Assembly (NCBI GenBank): GCA_963709085.1
Contig: CAVPVB010000024.1
Coordinates: 1,054,001-1,118,000, forward strand
Direction of reading: 5' to 3'
From: Rhodovastum sp963709085
GTDB taxonomy: Bacteria; Pseudomonadota; Alphaproteobacteria; Acetobacterales; Acetobacteraceae
Length of the DNA stretch: 64,000 bases
Position 1 is the first letter of the stretch. Every line of letters starts with the position of its first letter. Positions 48,828-58,710 of the stretch are shown here, piece by piece. The notes beneath the pieces were generated by a model, which searched no databases, had not been told where the DNA came from, and was given only the letters and a program-made list of their open reading frames with translations. The translations under genes were made by a program, and so were the position numbers.

Positions 48828-49994
48828 ATGAACGCGCATACCGACGAGCCGTCGGACGACATCGCATACCCTTCCAGCATCGCTTTCCTGCTGGTCCACC
48901 TGGCCTGCTTTGCCGCCTTCTGGACCGGCGTGACCGGGACCGCTGTGCTGCTCGGCGTCGGGCTGTATCTGCTGCGCATGTTCGCCATCACCGCGGGGTA
49001 CCACCGCTACTTCTCCCATCGCGCCTTCAGCACCAGCCGCGCCTTTCAGTTTGTGCTGGCCTTCGTGGCGCAGACCTCCGCCCAGAAGGGAGCCCTGTGG
49101 TGGGCGGCCCATCATCGCCGTCACCACCGCTACTCCGACACCGAGCTCGATGTGCACTCGCCGTCGCAGCGCGGCTTCTTCTACGCGCATGTCGGCTGGA
49201 TCTTCGTGCCGCGCAACGATCCGACCGACCACGCCGCCATTCGTGACCTGGGAAAATTCCCGGAACTGCGCTGGCTCGACCGGCAGCCCCATTTGCCCGC
49301 GATGCTGCTCGCGGCAACCGCGTGGCTGATCGCCGGCTGGCCGGGGCTGGTCGTCGGCTTCTGCTGGAGCACGGTGGCCACCTGGCACGCCACCTTCAGC
49401 ATCAATTCGCTCGCCCACGTGTTCGGCCGCCGGCGCTATGTCACCGGCGACAAGTTCCGCAACAACTGGTGGCTCGCGCTGCTGACCCTGGGCGAGGGCT
49501 GGCACAACAACCACCACGCCTACCAGGCCTCCGCCCGGCAGGGCTTCCGCTGGTGGGAATACGACCCGACCTATTATGCATTGCGGGTGCTGTCATGGCT
49601 GCGCATCGTCTGGGACCTGCACGTTCCTCCGCCGGCCCTCCTGCGCGGCGAGCACCGGCTGGGACGGCTCGTCATCGACAAGGTGGCGGGCCAGCTCGCC
49701 GCCTCCTTCCCCGTCAACCACATCGCGACACAGGTGCAGGACGCGTTGGTGCGCGCGTCGGGCTGGACCGAGCTGAAACTGCGGCTGACCTCCGCCGGCA
49801 TGCGGGCGGAACTTTTCTGGATCGACATCGACCTGCCGGAAATCCCCACGCTGGACGACATGCGCCGCTATGCGCGCGAACGCCTGTCCCGGACGCCATC
49901 GCTGGATGAGATCGCCGTGCGCGCGCGCGAGCGGTTGCTGGAACTGGTATATTCGCGCCTGAGCGAAGCCGCCGCGGCGCCGGCCGCCGGCTAG
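48828..49994 (+). CDS. Acyl-CoA desaturase (delta-9 type)
   Basis: 388 residues with four membrane helices and the three histidine boxes of membrane desaturases: HRYFSH (59-64), HHRRHH (95-100) and HNNHH (226-230). It introduces a double bond into saturated acyl chains, using iron and oxygen. A C-terminal extension of about 90 residues beyond the core is helical and charged (LDDMRRYARERLSRTP). The ATG at 48828 follows CCAGGAAAG; the frame is open for 65 codons upstream but is not family-like. Confidence 0.93.
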   Translation: MNAHTDEPSDDIAYPSSIAFLLVHLACFAAFWTGVTGTAVLLGVGLYLLRMFAITAGYHRYFSHRAFSTSRAFQFVLAFVAQTSAQKGALWWAAHHRRHHRYSDTELDVHSPSQRGFFYAHVGWIFVPRNDPTDHAAIRDLGKFPELRWLDRQPHLPAMLLAATAWLIAGWPGLVVGFCWSTVATWHATFSINSLAHVFGRRRYVTGDKFRNNWWLALLTLGEGWHNNHHAYQASARQGFRWWEYDPTYYALRVLSWLRIVWDLHVPPPALLRGEHRLGRLVIDKVAGQLAASFPVNHIATQVQDALVRASGWTELKLRLTSAGMRAELFWIDIDLPEIPTLDDMRRYARERLSRTPSLDEIAVRARERLLELVYSRLSEAAAAPAAG

Positions 49995-50035
49995 AACAGC
50001 GCGCCGGCCGTCAATTTCGTTTTTGGGAATGCAGA

Positions 50036-51266
50036 ATGGCCGGGGCGCGGACAAGCCAGACACACCCCCTTCAGATCGCGGAAGTGCGGGCAAGCCCCTC
50101 GCATGGGCGGATCGGGATCACCTTCTGCCCCGGCAAGCATGACCACGCCGCGAGCACGGGGGCCTGGGCCCGCGACCTTACGGCGGATCTCAACGTCATC
50201 GCCGCCTGGGGCGCGCGCCTGGTGCTGACGCTGGTCGAGCCGGCCGAACTCACAGCGCTCAAGGTGCCCCATCTTGGTGCGGAAATTCGCGGCCACGGAC
50301 TCGATTGGCGCCATCTGCCGATCGCGGATTATTCGGTTCCGACCGAGGCCTTCGAGCGGCAATGGGAGACGCATGGGCGGGACATCCGCGCGCTGCTGCG
50401 CAACGGCGCCGATGTGCTCGTGCATTGCAAGGGCGGACTTGGCCGGGCTGGCATGATGGCCGCCCGGCTTCTGGTGGAACTGGGCGTGGCGCCCGAGCAG
50501 GCCATCCGGGACGTCCGCCGCGCGCGCACAGGCGCGATCGAGACACCGGCGCAACTGGCGCTGGTCAGACGAACGAATTGCATGATCGCCATGGATGAAG
50601 ATGTTATCGACACCGCGACGATGCAGAAGGTCGGCCGGCAGATGGGCAGCACGCCGGCCGGAATCTATCGGGACAGGAACGGTCGGCGGTTCTATGTGAA
50701 GTCGCTGGAATCGCCCGCGCACGCGCGCAACGAGATGATTGCGGCAAAGCTTTACCAGCTGGCCGGGTCGCCGACGCTGACCTATGTGGGCGCCAAGGAA
50801 CCCAACCAGATCGCGACCGCGTTTGTCGAGCTTGACAAGAAGCATGTTTCGCATCTCAGCGACGCCGAGCGCCGACAGGCGCAGCGCTGGCTTGGCGTGC
50901 ACGCATGGACAGCCAACTGGGATGCCGCCGGATTCGACGGCGACAATCAGGGTGTCGTCAACGGGGTGGTCATAACGCTCGAACGTCGGCGGTGCGCTGG
51001 AATTCCGGGCACACGGGGACCCGAAGGGCAAAGCGTTCGGCGCCTGCGTTCGTGAGCTCGACACGCTGCGTCAGGACGCGGACAACCCGCACGCAACCAG
51101 GCTTTTCGGAGACATGAGCCCTGCCGACATCAATGAGGCCATCGCAGTGGTCATACGAATTCCGGACGCCGCGATTCGCAGGGTCGTCGCCGAGAATGGC
51201 GGCAGCAGCGCGCTTGCCGAAAAGATGATCGCCCGCAAAGCCGACATGGCAAAACGCCTGACCTGA
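50036..51266 (+). pseudogene. Dual-specificity phosphatase fused to a kinase-like domain, one frameshift
   Basis: About 409 residues after correction. Part 1 (to about 180) is a tyrosine/dual-specificity phosphatase with HCKGGLGR (H130, C131, R137), a complete HCx5R signature. Part 2 (about 195-400) is a small protein-kinase-like fold: GIYRDRNGRRFYVKSL with a likely ATP lysine (K222), then a helix with E233, then HAWTANWDAAGFDGDN like a catalytic loop, and then a metal loop. An extra A at about 50983 breaks the frame there; removing it gives LDVGGALEFRA, restoring a DxGG metal-binding Asp. The C-terminus then reads to KRLT-stop. Similar phosphatase modules occur with ADP-ribosylglycohydrolases, and this gene faces draG (82 bp between). 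Confidence 0.72.
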
Positions 51267-51348
51267 GCCAACCAACAATCCCGTTGCCGGGATGGCGAGT
51301 CATGCCATTCGCACAAAGAAAATGCGTCAAAGCATGGTGGCGGGCGGA

Positions 51349-52248
51349 TCAAAACCCTTCGGGACCGGCGCCCTGTGAAATCGCCAGCAGCAGCGGCGCC
51401 TGCACGCGGATTTCCTCCGCTGTGTCACGGTCGAGCCTTGCAAGCCAGCGCGCGGGGATAGCCTCCAGCCCGTAGGTGGCGCCCGCCAGCATGCCGGCAA
51501 TCGCGCCCGTGGTGTCGGCGTCTCCGCCTTGATTGACGGTTTGGACGACGCATTCGGCGAAAGAGTCTGCGCCGAGATAGTGGTGCAGCACCGTCTGCAT
51601 GGTGTCGACAATGAAGGCCGAGCATTGGCCCGGATAGGGTTCGAAGCGGAACGCCTTGTGTTTGCCGGCGAGATCCTCGGCTTCCTTGCGCACGGCTTGC
51701 TTGCCCAGCCCGTGCATGAGGCCGTGCGCCATACGAACAAGCGCGTGGCAGGCATCGTCCGAAAGGGGATGATGATGGGTGGCGCGCGCCTGTGCGAGTG
51801 ACCACGCTTCCGCCTTGCCGGGCGCGCCAAACGTTGCGAGCGCCACCGGCAGAACCCGCATGGCGGCGCCGTTGCCGGCGTCGCCTTCCGCGAACGAGCC
51901 TGCGACGGTTCCATGCACGACATAGCGCCGGATGCCGCGCCGGCAGGTGTTGCCGACATCGGCCGGCCCGGTCTTCAGCCACGCCGCGAATTCCTCGCAA
52001 ACGTCGCCGGCGTCCAGCTCGCCCTTGCGGATGATGGAGCGGCCCAGCGCGAGCGCCATCTGGGTATCGTCGGTCACTTGCCCCGGCTTGAGCTTCAGCC
52101 AGCCGCCGCCGACGATCTCGCGATGCACGCCATATTGCGACGCGATTTCGCCCCTGGTCATGAACTCGACGGTGGCGCCAAGCGCGTCGCCGATGGCGAA
52201 GCCCAGATAGGCGGCGAGTGCACGATTCTCCACATCCGGCACGGTCAT
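51349..52248 (-). CDS. draG: ADP-ribosyl-[dinitrogen reductase] hydrolase DraG
   Basis: 299 residues. The dimetal-binding residues of DraG are all present: TDDT (D60, D61) and QGGDADTTGAIAGM (D243, D245, T246), with EGDAGNGAAMR and the GFAIGDALGATVEFM opening. DraG removes ADP-ribose from the Fe protein of nitrogenase, reactivating it, and so opposes DraT. The start ATG lies 13 bp after the draT stop on the same strand. Related ADP-ribosylhydrolases act on other targets, but the pairing with draT makes this assignment firm. Confidence 0.93.
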   Translation of the reverse strand: MTVPDVENRALAAYLGFAIGDALGATVEFMTRGEIASQYGVHREIVGGGWLKLKPGQVTDDTQMALALGRSIIRKGELDAGDVCEEFAAWLKTGPADVGNTCRRGIRRYVVHGTVAGSFAEGDAGNGAAMRVLPVALATFGAPGKAEAWSLAQARATHHHPLSDDACHALVRMAHGLMHGLGKQAVRKEAEDLAGKHKAFRFEPYPGQCSAFIVDTMQTVLHHYLGADSFAECVVQTVNQGGDADTTGAIAGMLAGATYGLEAIPARWLARLDRDTAEEIRVQAPLLLAISQGAGPEGF

Positions 52249-52260
52249 GCCATGGTCTCC

Positions 52261-53178
52261 TCAAACATAGTTCATGCCCACCCGGAATTCGCCGCCAATC
52301 GCCAGATACTCCCCTTCGCCCTTCAGCGGATGCGAGGACAACAGGCTATTGAAAAACAGGATTTTGCAGACAGGAACGCGGGCTGTGAGGATCGTATCGC
52401 CGAAGCAGCAGGCGACGCCGCGGTCGGACGAAAACGAGATCAGGTTGTTGAGCCGGATCACCGCCTCGCGCCTGGCCGTCCGCTCCACGATCCAATGCTC
52501 GTCGAAGGCGTTGACGCCACGAAACAGCGTCAGATGCGTCTCGCCCGGAAATGCGAAACGTTGAATGGCCCATTGGCAAAACTCGAACAGAAGGTCGAGC
52601 TGCACCCAGATCGCGTTGTTATGGAATCGACTCGACATTTTCTCTTCCACATAGGTCGCCCAGGCCCGACTCGAATCCTGCTCGATGATTTCCTTATGGA
52701 AGGAGGGGCAGATGCCGAACCGGCTCTCCACCCAGCCCTTCAGCACGGCGCCTTCCGGCCCATTGCTGTCGAAGCCCCAGCCGGCGATCAGCCGCAGGTA
52801 CGAAGAGCGGTAGCGTCGCTTTCCGCCGGAAGCCACATCGCGCTGTTCCGGATCGAGGCCGAACATCGCCATCATGTAGCAGGAGAACGCTTCGCCCGCT
52901 TCGGCGAGGTCTCCCGCTTGCTCCAGCATGCTGAACAGGCTGGGGTTCATCTCGCGCACGCCCCAGATGCACAGCGGAACCGGCGCCTCGTTGAAGGCGC
53001 AACTTCCCAGCCACTCGGTGGGCCGCCCCACGAGGTTGGTCGAATGGCCGATGCCGCGCCGCCTGCGATGTCCCACGTCTTCCATCGCCCGCATGATGAG
53101 GCTTCGCGCGCCAACAGGAAAGACCGGGGGCCGCGTGCCCGAAGCCACGATCTGGAGCAAAGGACTTATGGCGAACAC
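52261..53178 (-). CDS. draT: NAD+--dinitrogen-reductase ADP-D-ribosyltransferase DraT
   Basis: 305 residues. GHSTNLVGRPTEWLGS opens the domain. RRYRSSYLRLIAGWGFDSNGPEGAVLKGWVESRFG, EEKMSSRFHNNAIWVQLDLLFEFCQW and the ART-type set (LFRGVN, ISFSSD, GEGEYL with the catalytic Glu) follow. DraT transfers ADP-ribose from NAD to an Arg of the nitrogenase Fe protein in response to ammonium or darkness. The start is uncertain: the first 40 residues are not family-like and ATGs at 53094 and 53085 are alternatives. No nif genes are in the window. Confidence 0.93.
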   Translation of the reverse strand: MFAISPLLQIVASGTRPPVFPVGARSLIMRAMEDVGHRRRRGIGHSTNLVGRPTEWLGSCAFNEAPVPLCIWGVREMNPSLFSMLEQAGDLAEAGEAFSCYMMAMFGLDPEQRDVASGGKRRYRSSYLRLIAGWGFDSNGPEGAVLKGWVESRFGICPSFHKEIIEQDSSRAWATYVEEKMSSRFHNNAIWVQLDLLFEFCQWAIQRFAFPGETHLTLFRGVNAFDEHWIVERTARREAVIRLNNLISFSSDRGVACCFGDTILTARVPVCKILFFNSLLSSHPLKGEGEYLAIGGEFRVGMNYV

Positions 53179-53424
53179 ATACGCAACTTAGCCTGGAATA
53201 GTCATAAGGGCTGGCGGCCACAGGTAGAAGCCGCTGATTTGATGCAGGAAGGGGCTGATGAGACAAATCCGCATCGATCTGGACGCACCGCGGCCGCCAC
53301 TGACGAGGCTATTGCCATCTTGCCGGGCCTGTCATTGATCTCCCGACGCAAATCGAACGCCGCCGCAGGTGATATCGAAACCTTCACTTGATAATAATCT
53401 ATGTGCCGCCTATGTGAGGCCCAG

Positions 53425-54978
53425 ATGGATTTAATCAGATTGCGCGCCCGGTTGCCGGGCGTAACCGACGCAGCCCAGGACGGCTCGCCGGACCACAATT
53501 CGGGGAATTCCCCGCTCGTTAACCCCCCTTTGCGGCACCTGCACCGGCTCCCGCGCCCGCGCGCGACCGAGATACTCGTCGTGCCGGTTGGCGGCCTTGG
53601 CCGCATCGGCATGAACTGGACCCTGTACGGCCATGACGGAAGCTGGATTCTGGTCGACGCAGGCATCGCCTTTCCCGGCGAGGACGACACCACCGGTGTG
53701 GACGCCTTCATCCCCGACCCCGAAACCCTGCTCCGCGTCGTCGGCCGCATCGATGCGCTGGTGGTGACGCACGCCCACGAGGACCATATCGGCGCCATCC
53801 AGCATGTCTTTCCCCGGCGGATCAGTTGCCCGATCTGGGCGACGCCGTTCGCCGCGGCGGCCATTTCCCGGCGCCTCGACGAGGCCGGCACCCTGGACGA
53901 AGCCGACATCCGGACCTTCCCGGTCGGCGGTGGCTTCCGGGCCGGGGCATTCACCGTATGTTCCATCCGGATGACGCACTCGGTCCCGGAAGCGGTCGCC
54001 CTGGCCATCTTCACGGCGGCCGGAAAAATGCTGCACACCGGTGACTTCAAGCTGGACCCCGACCCGCTGATCGGCCTGCCCACCCATATCGCGGCGATCC
54101 GGGCGCTGGGCGATTCCGGTCTGCTGGCGATGGTGTGCGACAGCACCAACGCCGAACGCGACCTGCCGGTCACCTCGGAAGCGCAGGTGCGGGACGGGTT
54201 CAGGCGGTTATTCGCCAGCCGCCCGGGCACGGTGGTGGTCTGCTGCTTCGGCACCAACGTGGCGCGGGCGATGTCCGCCTGTGATGCGGCTTCCCGCTCT
54301 GGCCGGCGGATCGCGCTGGCGGGTCGGTCGCTGCGGTCCCATGCCGCGACTGCGGAGAGCCTGCGGATTGCGGAATTTCCGGACATGCTGGCCGAACCCT
54401 CGCATCTGCGTGGCCTCGACCGGCGGGAAATGGCGCTCGTCTGCACCGGCACCCAAGGGGAGGAGAACGCCGCGCTGGCCCGGCTCGCCCGCGGCGGTGA
54501 CTGGCGACTTCCCGAGCTTGGCCTGGGCGACACGGTCATCATGTCGGCCAGCGTCATTCCGGGCAACGAGGCGGCGCTTGCGCGCGTGCTGGACAAGCTG
54601 CGCGCGCGCGGGGTGGACGTGCTGACCCAGCGGGATGCTCCCGACGGGCTGCCGATCCATGTTTCCGGTCATGCCGGGCGCACCGAACTTGCCACCATGC
54701 ACCGATATGCAAGGCCGCGCTTCGTCATTCCTGTTCATGGCACCGACAGCCACCTGCACGCGCACGCCAGGCTGGCGCTCGATTGCGGCGCCGAGGCGGC
54801 GCCGGTGGGAGCGGACGGCACGGTGATGTCCGTCTCCAACGCGGGCATTGATTTCGTTGGCCGGGTCGAGATTCCGGTCATCGGCATCCGTCGTGACGAA
54901 GCCGTGCTGCCAAAGCTAGCCCGTTCCACCAAGGTTGCGAAGCGGGCACCACGCCCGGCCATGCGTGCCGCAGCCTGA
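53425..54978 (+). CDS. Ribonuclease J-like metallo-beta-lactamase protein
   Basis: 517 residues. The metal motif is THAHEDHIGA (H116, H118, D120, H121), followed by THSVPEA, HTGDFKLD, DSTN, CTGTQGEENAALARLARG and SGHAGRTEL, then PVHGTDSHLHAHA. This matches the RNase J layout (beta-lactamase, beta-CASP, C-terminal part), but the N-terminus has about 50 extra residues and the sequence is diverged, so it may be a second RNase J-like protein. RNase J is a 5'-3' exoribonuclease and endonuclease. I chose the ATG at 53425, which has GAGG just upstream, over one eight codons earlier. Confidence 0.82.
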   Translation: MDLIRLRARLPGVTDAAQDGSPDHNSGNSPLVNPPLRHLHRLPRPRATEILVVPVGGLGRIGMNWTLYGHDGSWILVDAGIAFPGEDDTTGVDAFIPDPETLLRVVGRIDALVVTHAHEDHIGAIQHVFPRRISCPIWATPFAAAAISRRLDEAGTLDEADIRTFPVGGGFRAGAFTVCSIRMTHSVPEAVALAIFTAAGKMLHTGDFKLDPDPLIGLPTHIAAIRALGDSGLLAMVCDSTNAERDLPVTSEAQVRDGFRRLFASRPGTVVVCCFGTNVARAMSACDAASRSGRRIALAGRSLRSHAATAESLRIAEFPDMLAEPSHLRGLDRREMALVCTGTQGEENAALARLARGGDWRLPELGLGDTVIMSASVIPGNEAALARVLDKLRARGVDVLTQRDAPDGLPIHVSGHAGRTELATMHRYARPRFVIPVHGTDSHLHAHARLALDCGAEAAPVGADGTVMSVSNAGIDFVGRVEIPVIGIRRDEAVLPKLARSTKVAKRAPRPAMRAAA

Positions 54979-54999
54979 TCCTGCCCGACGGGGGAGCGC

Positions 55000-55449
55000 A
55001 TGTTTTCGGTTGGACAAACCGTCTTCCATAAACGCAGCAAGCGCAGCGGCACCGTGCTGGAGTGTGACGGCAACCGCGTCTTCATCGTGCAGGCCAACGG
55101 CGCCGAAGCGGATTTCCCGGTCGGCGAGCTGACCGCGGCGGCGGCGCCGGACAGCAAACCGTCCGGCTACGCGATGGTGGCGCGCACCCTGACGATGGCC
55201 GACATCACGGACGAACACCGCAAGGTCCTGGCAATCATCGCCCCGCATGCGGTCCAGGCGGTCGCGGCGCTCTATGAGCGGCGGAATGGTGGGAAGTTCA
55301 GCGCCCTCGATGTCGCCCGGAAGCTGAATTTCATTGCCGAGGTGACGGCGGTTCCGTACCGGACGATGAAGGAGTTCAGCGACCGTCCGGGTGAACTGCG
55401 CCTGATGATGGGGAAAGGCCTCGCGGACAGCCAGCGCCGATCCGGCTGA
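55000..55449 (+). CDS. Hypothetical protein, 149 aa
   Basis: I do not recognise the family. The first 45 residues (MFSVGQTVFHKRSKRSGTVLECDGNRVFIVQANG...FPVGEL) look like a small SH3- or Tudor-like beta barrel; the rest is helical and ends in basic residues. A GGGGGAGCGC precedes the ATG. It lies 21 bp after the RNase J-like gene and is probably co-transcribed, so a nucleic-acid role is a reasonable but unproven guess. Confidence 0.6.
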   Translation: MFSVGQTVFHKRSKRSGTVLECDGNRVFIVQANGAEADFPVGELTAAAAPDSKPSGYAMVARTLTMADITDEHRKVLAIIAPHAVQAVAALYERRNGGKFSALDVARKLNFIAEVTAVPYRTMKEFSDRPGELRLMMGKGLADSQRRSG

Positions 55450-55727
55450 CGGCACAGAAAGCGCCAGTGTCCTTCAGGGGGCCACCTTTGCTGTGGCCAC
55501 CGCTTCGTTGCTCCCGCGGGACTGCGTCCCGATGCACACCCGATTGATCTCCAGGTGTGCGACCTTGATAGCCCGCTCGAGGCGGTTCGTAGAGCGCTCA
55601 ATGGCACCCGCGTCCGCGCCGTCCCGGTCGTCGGGCGACAGCAACGCCAGCACGGCACCCGTTCCAGCATAACGTCAGGACGACGGGCACGAGGAGATGC
55701 CCGTCGCTCGCCGCACCGTCGTCCTGG

Positions 55728-57548
55728 CTATAAGAGGTAATAGAGGCTTCCCTCGCTGTCCGTCTTGTTTGCCCGTGCGGCGCTGGCGCAGTGTCCGCAG
55801 GCATTGGTATCGCCGACAATGTCGTAGGCATGACGCACCGCCTGCAGCGTCGCGGAATCGGCGTCGTCGCCCGCTTGCGTGAAGATGTGATCGGCTGGAT
55901 ACCAGTCCGCGAAGCCGAGACTCGTCATCGCTGCCAGCAGGTCGGGCCGAACGCCGGCGAGCAGCACTGTCATGCCATGCCGGTCGGCTTCACGCAGAAA
56001 ATGTTCGATCCGCTCGAGGCAGACCGCGTCAGGATTGCGGACGCGCTTGAGGCGCAGCACGATGACCCGTATTCCGTCCGCAACGGCCCGTTGCCGCAAC
56101 GCGTCGAGATAGCGGTCAAGTTCGGGAGCGGCGCCGAAGAATAACTCGCCTTCGAGATCGAACAGGATCGTCGCCGTGCAGGGCGGGTCCGTCGGCAGGC
56201 GCCCGCGCACGACCCGTTCGGAACTGACGACCAGCTCCGCCCCCTTCAGCTTCGCCGCCCGCGGCACATACAGCAGCACCGACAAGCCGAAACCAACCAG
56301 GATGGACGCGTCGAGGCCCACGAAAATCCCGGTCAGCGCGGTGGCGAGGACCAGGCCCGCATCATAGTTCGACGCCCGGAAAGCATAGCGCAGGCGCGGC
56401 ACATCGATCAGCCGCGCGGCGGTAAGCACCAGCAGACCCGCCAGCGCCGCCTTCGGGATGAAACGGGTCAGGGGGGCCAGCAGCAGCAGCGCCACTGCGA
56501 TCGCGCCGGCGGCGATGATCCCCGACATCCGCGTCGCCGCTCCGGCCTGGAAATTGATCGCCGACCGTGACAGCGACCCTGAACCCGGCAGGCAACGAAA
56601 GAACCCGCCGATGAGATTGGCGATCCCTTCAGCAAGGCACTGGCGATTGTAGTCGAGCTTCTGGCGGGTCTGGCTGGCGATGGTCTTGGCAATGGCCAGC
56701 GCCTCGATCAGCCCCAGGAACGCAATCGCGAGGGCGCTGCCGGAAAGTTGGGACACCCAGGCGAATTTGATTTGCGGGATATGCGGCGATGGCAGACTGG
56801 CCGGCACCGAGCCGATCACCGCGATCGCCGTCCTGCCGCTGACGTCCTGCTGCGACCAGCCGAGCAGGAATGCGGCCACGCCGACGAGGATGAGACCCAG
56901 CAGCATATCCATCTGCGGCAAACGCCAGGCACGCACCGCGCGGCGCAGGGCAAGAGCCAGCACAATGGTCGCCACACTGATGGCAATGGCCCGGACGTTG
57001 AAAGGATCGCCCTGCGTCAGCGTCAGCCACACCCGAACCAGGATGTTCTGATCGCCCGTACCACGATCGCGCACGCCGACAAGATTGCCGCTCTGGCCGA
57101 TCGCCAGCAGCAGCGCCGCGCCGACCATGAACCCAAGAATGACGGATTCGGAAATGTAGCGTGTCAGGTCGCCGAGTTTGAACACCGCGATCAGAATCTG
57201 GATGCTGCCCACCATGACGCCGAGCAGGAACATCGCTTCGGCGGCCTCGATGCGGGCATCCGGATCGAAGAACGCCAGGGAACTGAAGACGACGAGCGAA
57301 ATGGCGCTGGTCGGCCCGTTGATCAAATGCGAGGACGAGCCAAAGAGCGAGGCGATGGCGGTGACCACAATCGCCGAGTACAGCCCGAACTGCGGATCGA
57401 CGCCGGCCAACAGCGCGTAGGCCATGCCCTGCGGCAGCGAGATCGCGGCAACCGTCAGCCCGGCCACCAGGTCATGGCGGATATCGTCCCAGCGATAATT
57501 CAGCTTCCACGTCCGTCCGCGTTGATCCACCGCAGTCGAATCCAGCAT
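55728..57548 (-). CDS. SulP family (SLC26) inorganic anion transporter with STAS domain
   Basis: 606 residues. Membrane part of 10-14 helices with LTVAAISLPQGMAYALLAGVDPQFGLYSA (SulP signature) and GFFRCLPGSGSLSRSAINFQAGAATRMSG. The last part (about 440-560) is a STAS domain (ILFDLEGELFFGAAPELDRYLD). A Cys-containing tail (TNACGHCASAARANK) ends the protein. It probably imports sulfate or bicarbonate; sulfate is favoured by the cluster upstream. It is the last gene of the minus-strand sulfur cluster. Confidence 0.92.
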   Translation of the reverse strand: MLDSTAVDQRGRTWKLNYRWDDIRHDLVAGLTVAAISLPQGMAYALLAGVDPQFGLYSAIVVTAIASLFGSSSHLINGPTSAISLVVFSSLAFFDPDARIEAAEAMFLLGVMVGSIQILIAVFKLGDLTRYISESVILGFMVGAALLLAIGQSGNLVGVRDRGTGDQNILVRVWLTLTQGDPFNVRAIAISVATIVLALALRRAVRAWRLPQMDMLLGLILVGVAAFLLGWSQQDVSGRTAIAVIGSVPASLPSPHIPQIKFAWVSQLSGSALAIAFLGLIEALAIAKTIASQTRQKLDYNRQCLAEGIANLIGGFFRCLPGSGSLSRSAINFQAGAATRMSGIIAAGAIAVALLLLAPLTRFIPKAALAGLLVLTAARLIDVPRLRYAFRASNYDAGLVLATALTGIFVGLDASILVGFGLSVLLYVPRAAKLKGAELVVSSERVVRGRLPTDPPCTATILFDLEGELFFGAAPELDRYLDALRQRAVADGIRVIVLRLKRVRNPDAVCLERIEHFLREADRHGMTVLLAGVRPDLLAAMTSLGFADWYPADHIFTQAGDDADSATLQAVRHAYDIVGDTNACGHCASAARANKTDSEGSLYYLL

Positions 57549-57587
57549 GGGCGGCGTCCTTGTGTCGTCGATGCGCTCTTGCCCGTC

Positions 57588-58635
57588 CTACTCGGTTGCG
57601 GCCCGGCGCGGCGGCGCCGGCTTGTAGACGGTATCGATAATGCCGTTCTCGCCAAAGAATTTCCGCTGGGCGTCTTCCCAGTCGCGGGCCAGCAGGGTGA
57701 CCGGGAACAGGTCGAGCGCCGGCAACCGATCCGCATGCTTCTTCAGGATCTCGGCATTGATCGGCCGGTAGCCGAGGGTCGCCATGGTTTCCTGCGCCTC
57801 GTCGGTGAACAGGAAAGCGAGATAGGCCTTCGCCGCCGCCTGGTTCTTGTTGGGCATGACATTGGCGTCGACCCAGGCAACGAAGGGCTCGGCGAGAATG
57901 CTGACCGGCGGATAGACGATCGTGAGGTCTCCCCTGGATGCGGCCACCTCGCGCAACGCCTCGTTCTCCCAGGTCAGATGCACATCGCCGATGTTCTCGA
58001 CCGCGAAGGTCGTGGCCGACCCGCGCGCGCCGGCATCGAGTACCGGGACATGCGCGTAGAAGCGTTTCAGATAGGCGAGGGCCTCGGCTTCGCTGCCGCC
58101 GCGGCGCAGCACCGCGCCCCAGGCGGCGAGTGCGCTCAACTTGCCGTTGCCGGATGTCTTCGGGTCCGGCGTGATGATGCTCACCTCCGGTCCGATCAGA
58201 TCAGGCCAGTCGTGGATCTGTTTGGGATTGCCCTTGCGGACCACAAATACGATCGTCGAAACATAAGGCTGCGCGTTGTGCGGCAGCCGCTTCGACCAGC
58301 CCTCCGCAATCAGCCCGCGTTTGCACAGGGCGTCGATGTCGGAATACAGGCCGAGCGTTACCACATCGGCAGGCTGTTCGCCGCTGATCACCGATCGGGC
58401 CTGCCGGGAAGAGCCGCCATGCGACTGGGTGATGCGCAGCGGAACGCCGGTCGCCTTTTCGTATATCGGCGCGAACTGCGCGTTCAGAACTCTGATAGAG
58501 CTCCCGGGTCGGGTCATAGGAGACATTGAGCAAGTGCGTCGCGCTGCCGGCGTCGAGGTTCTTCACCGTGATCAGCATTGCCGCGACGATAATGGCGGCG
58601 ACGGCGGCCACATTCGGCCAGTGAATTCTTGGCAT
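57588..58635 (-). pseudogene. sbp: Sulfate/thiosulfate-binding periplasmic protein, one frameshift
   Basis: About 348 residues when corrected. The N-terminal MPRIHWPNVAAVAAIIVAAMLITVKNLDAGSATHLLNVSYDPTRELYQ is in one frame and VLNAQFAPIYEKATGVPLRITQSHGGSSRQARSVISG, then the rest, in another. An extra A (minus strand; position about 58491) accounts for the break, giving the family sequence SYDPTRELY-x-x-LNA. QSHGGSSRQARSV and TPDPKTSGNGK carry the sulfate-binding residues. No cysT/W/A genes are adjacent, so it must share a permease elsewhere or be coupled to this cluster. Confidence 0.85.
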
Positions 58636-58710
58636 GATCAGGTCAGGGCCTTATCAAACACGGAGACACATGCAGTGGCCGGGGCGCTTCCCCGGACCTC
58701 ACCATATCTT

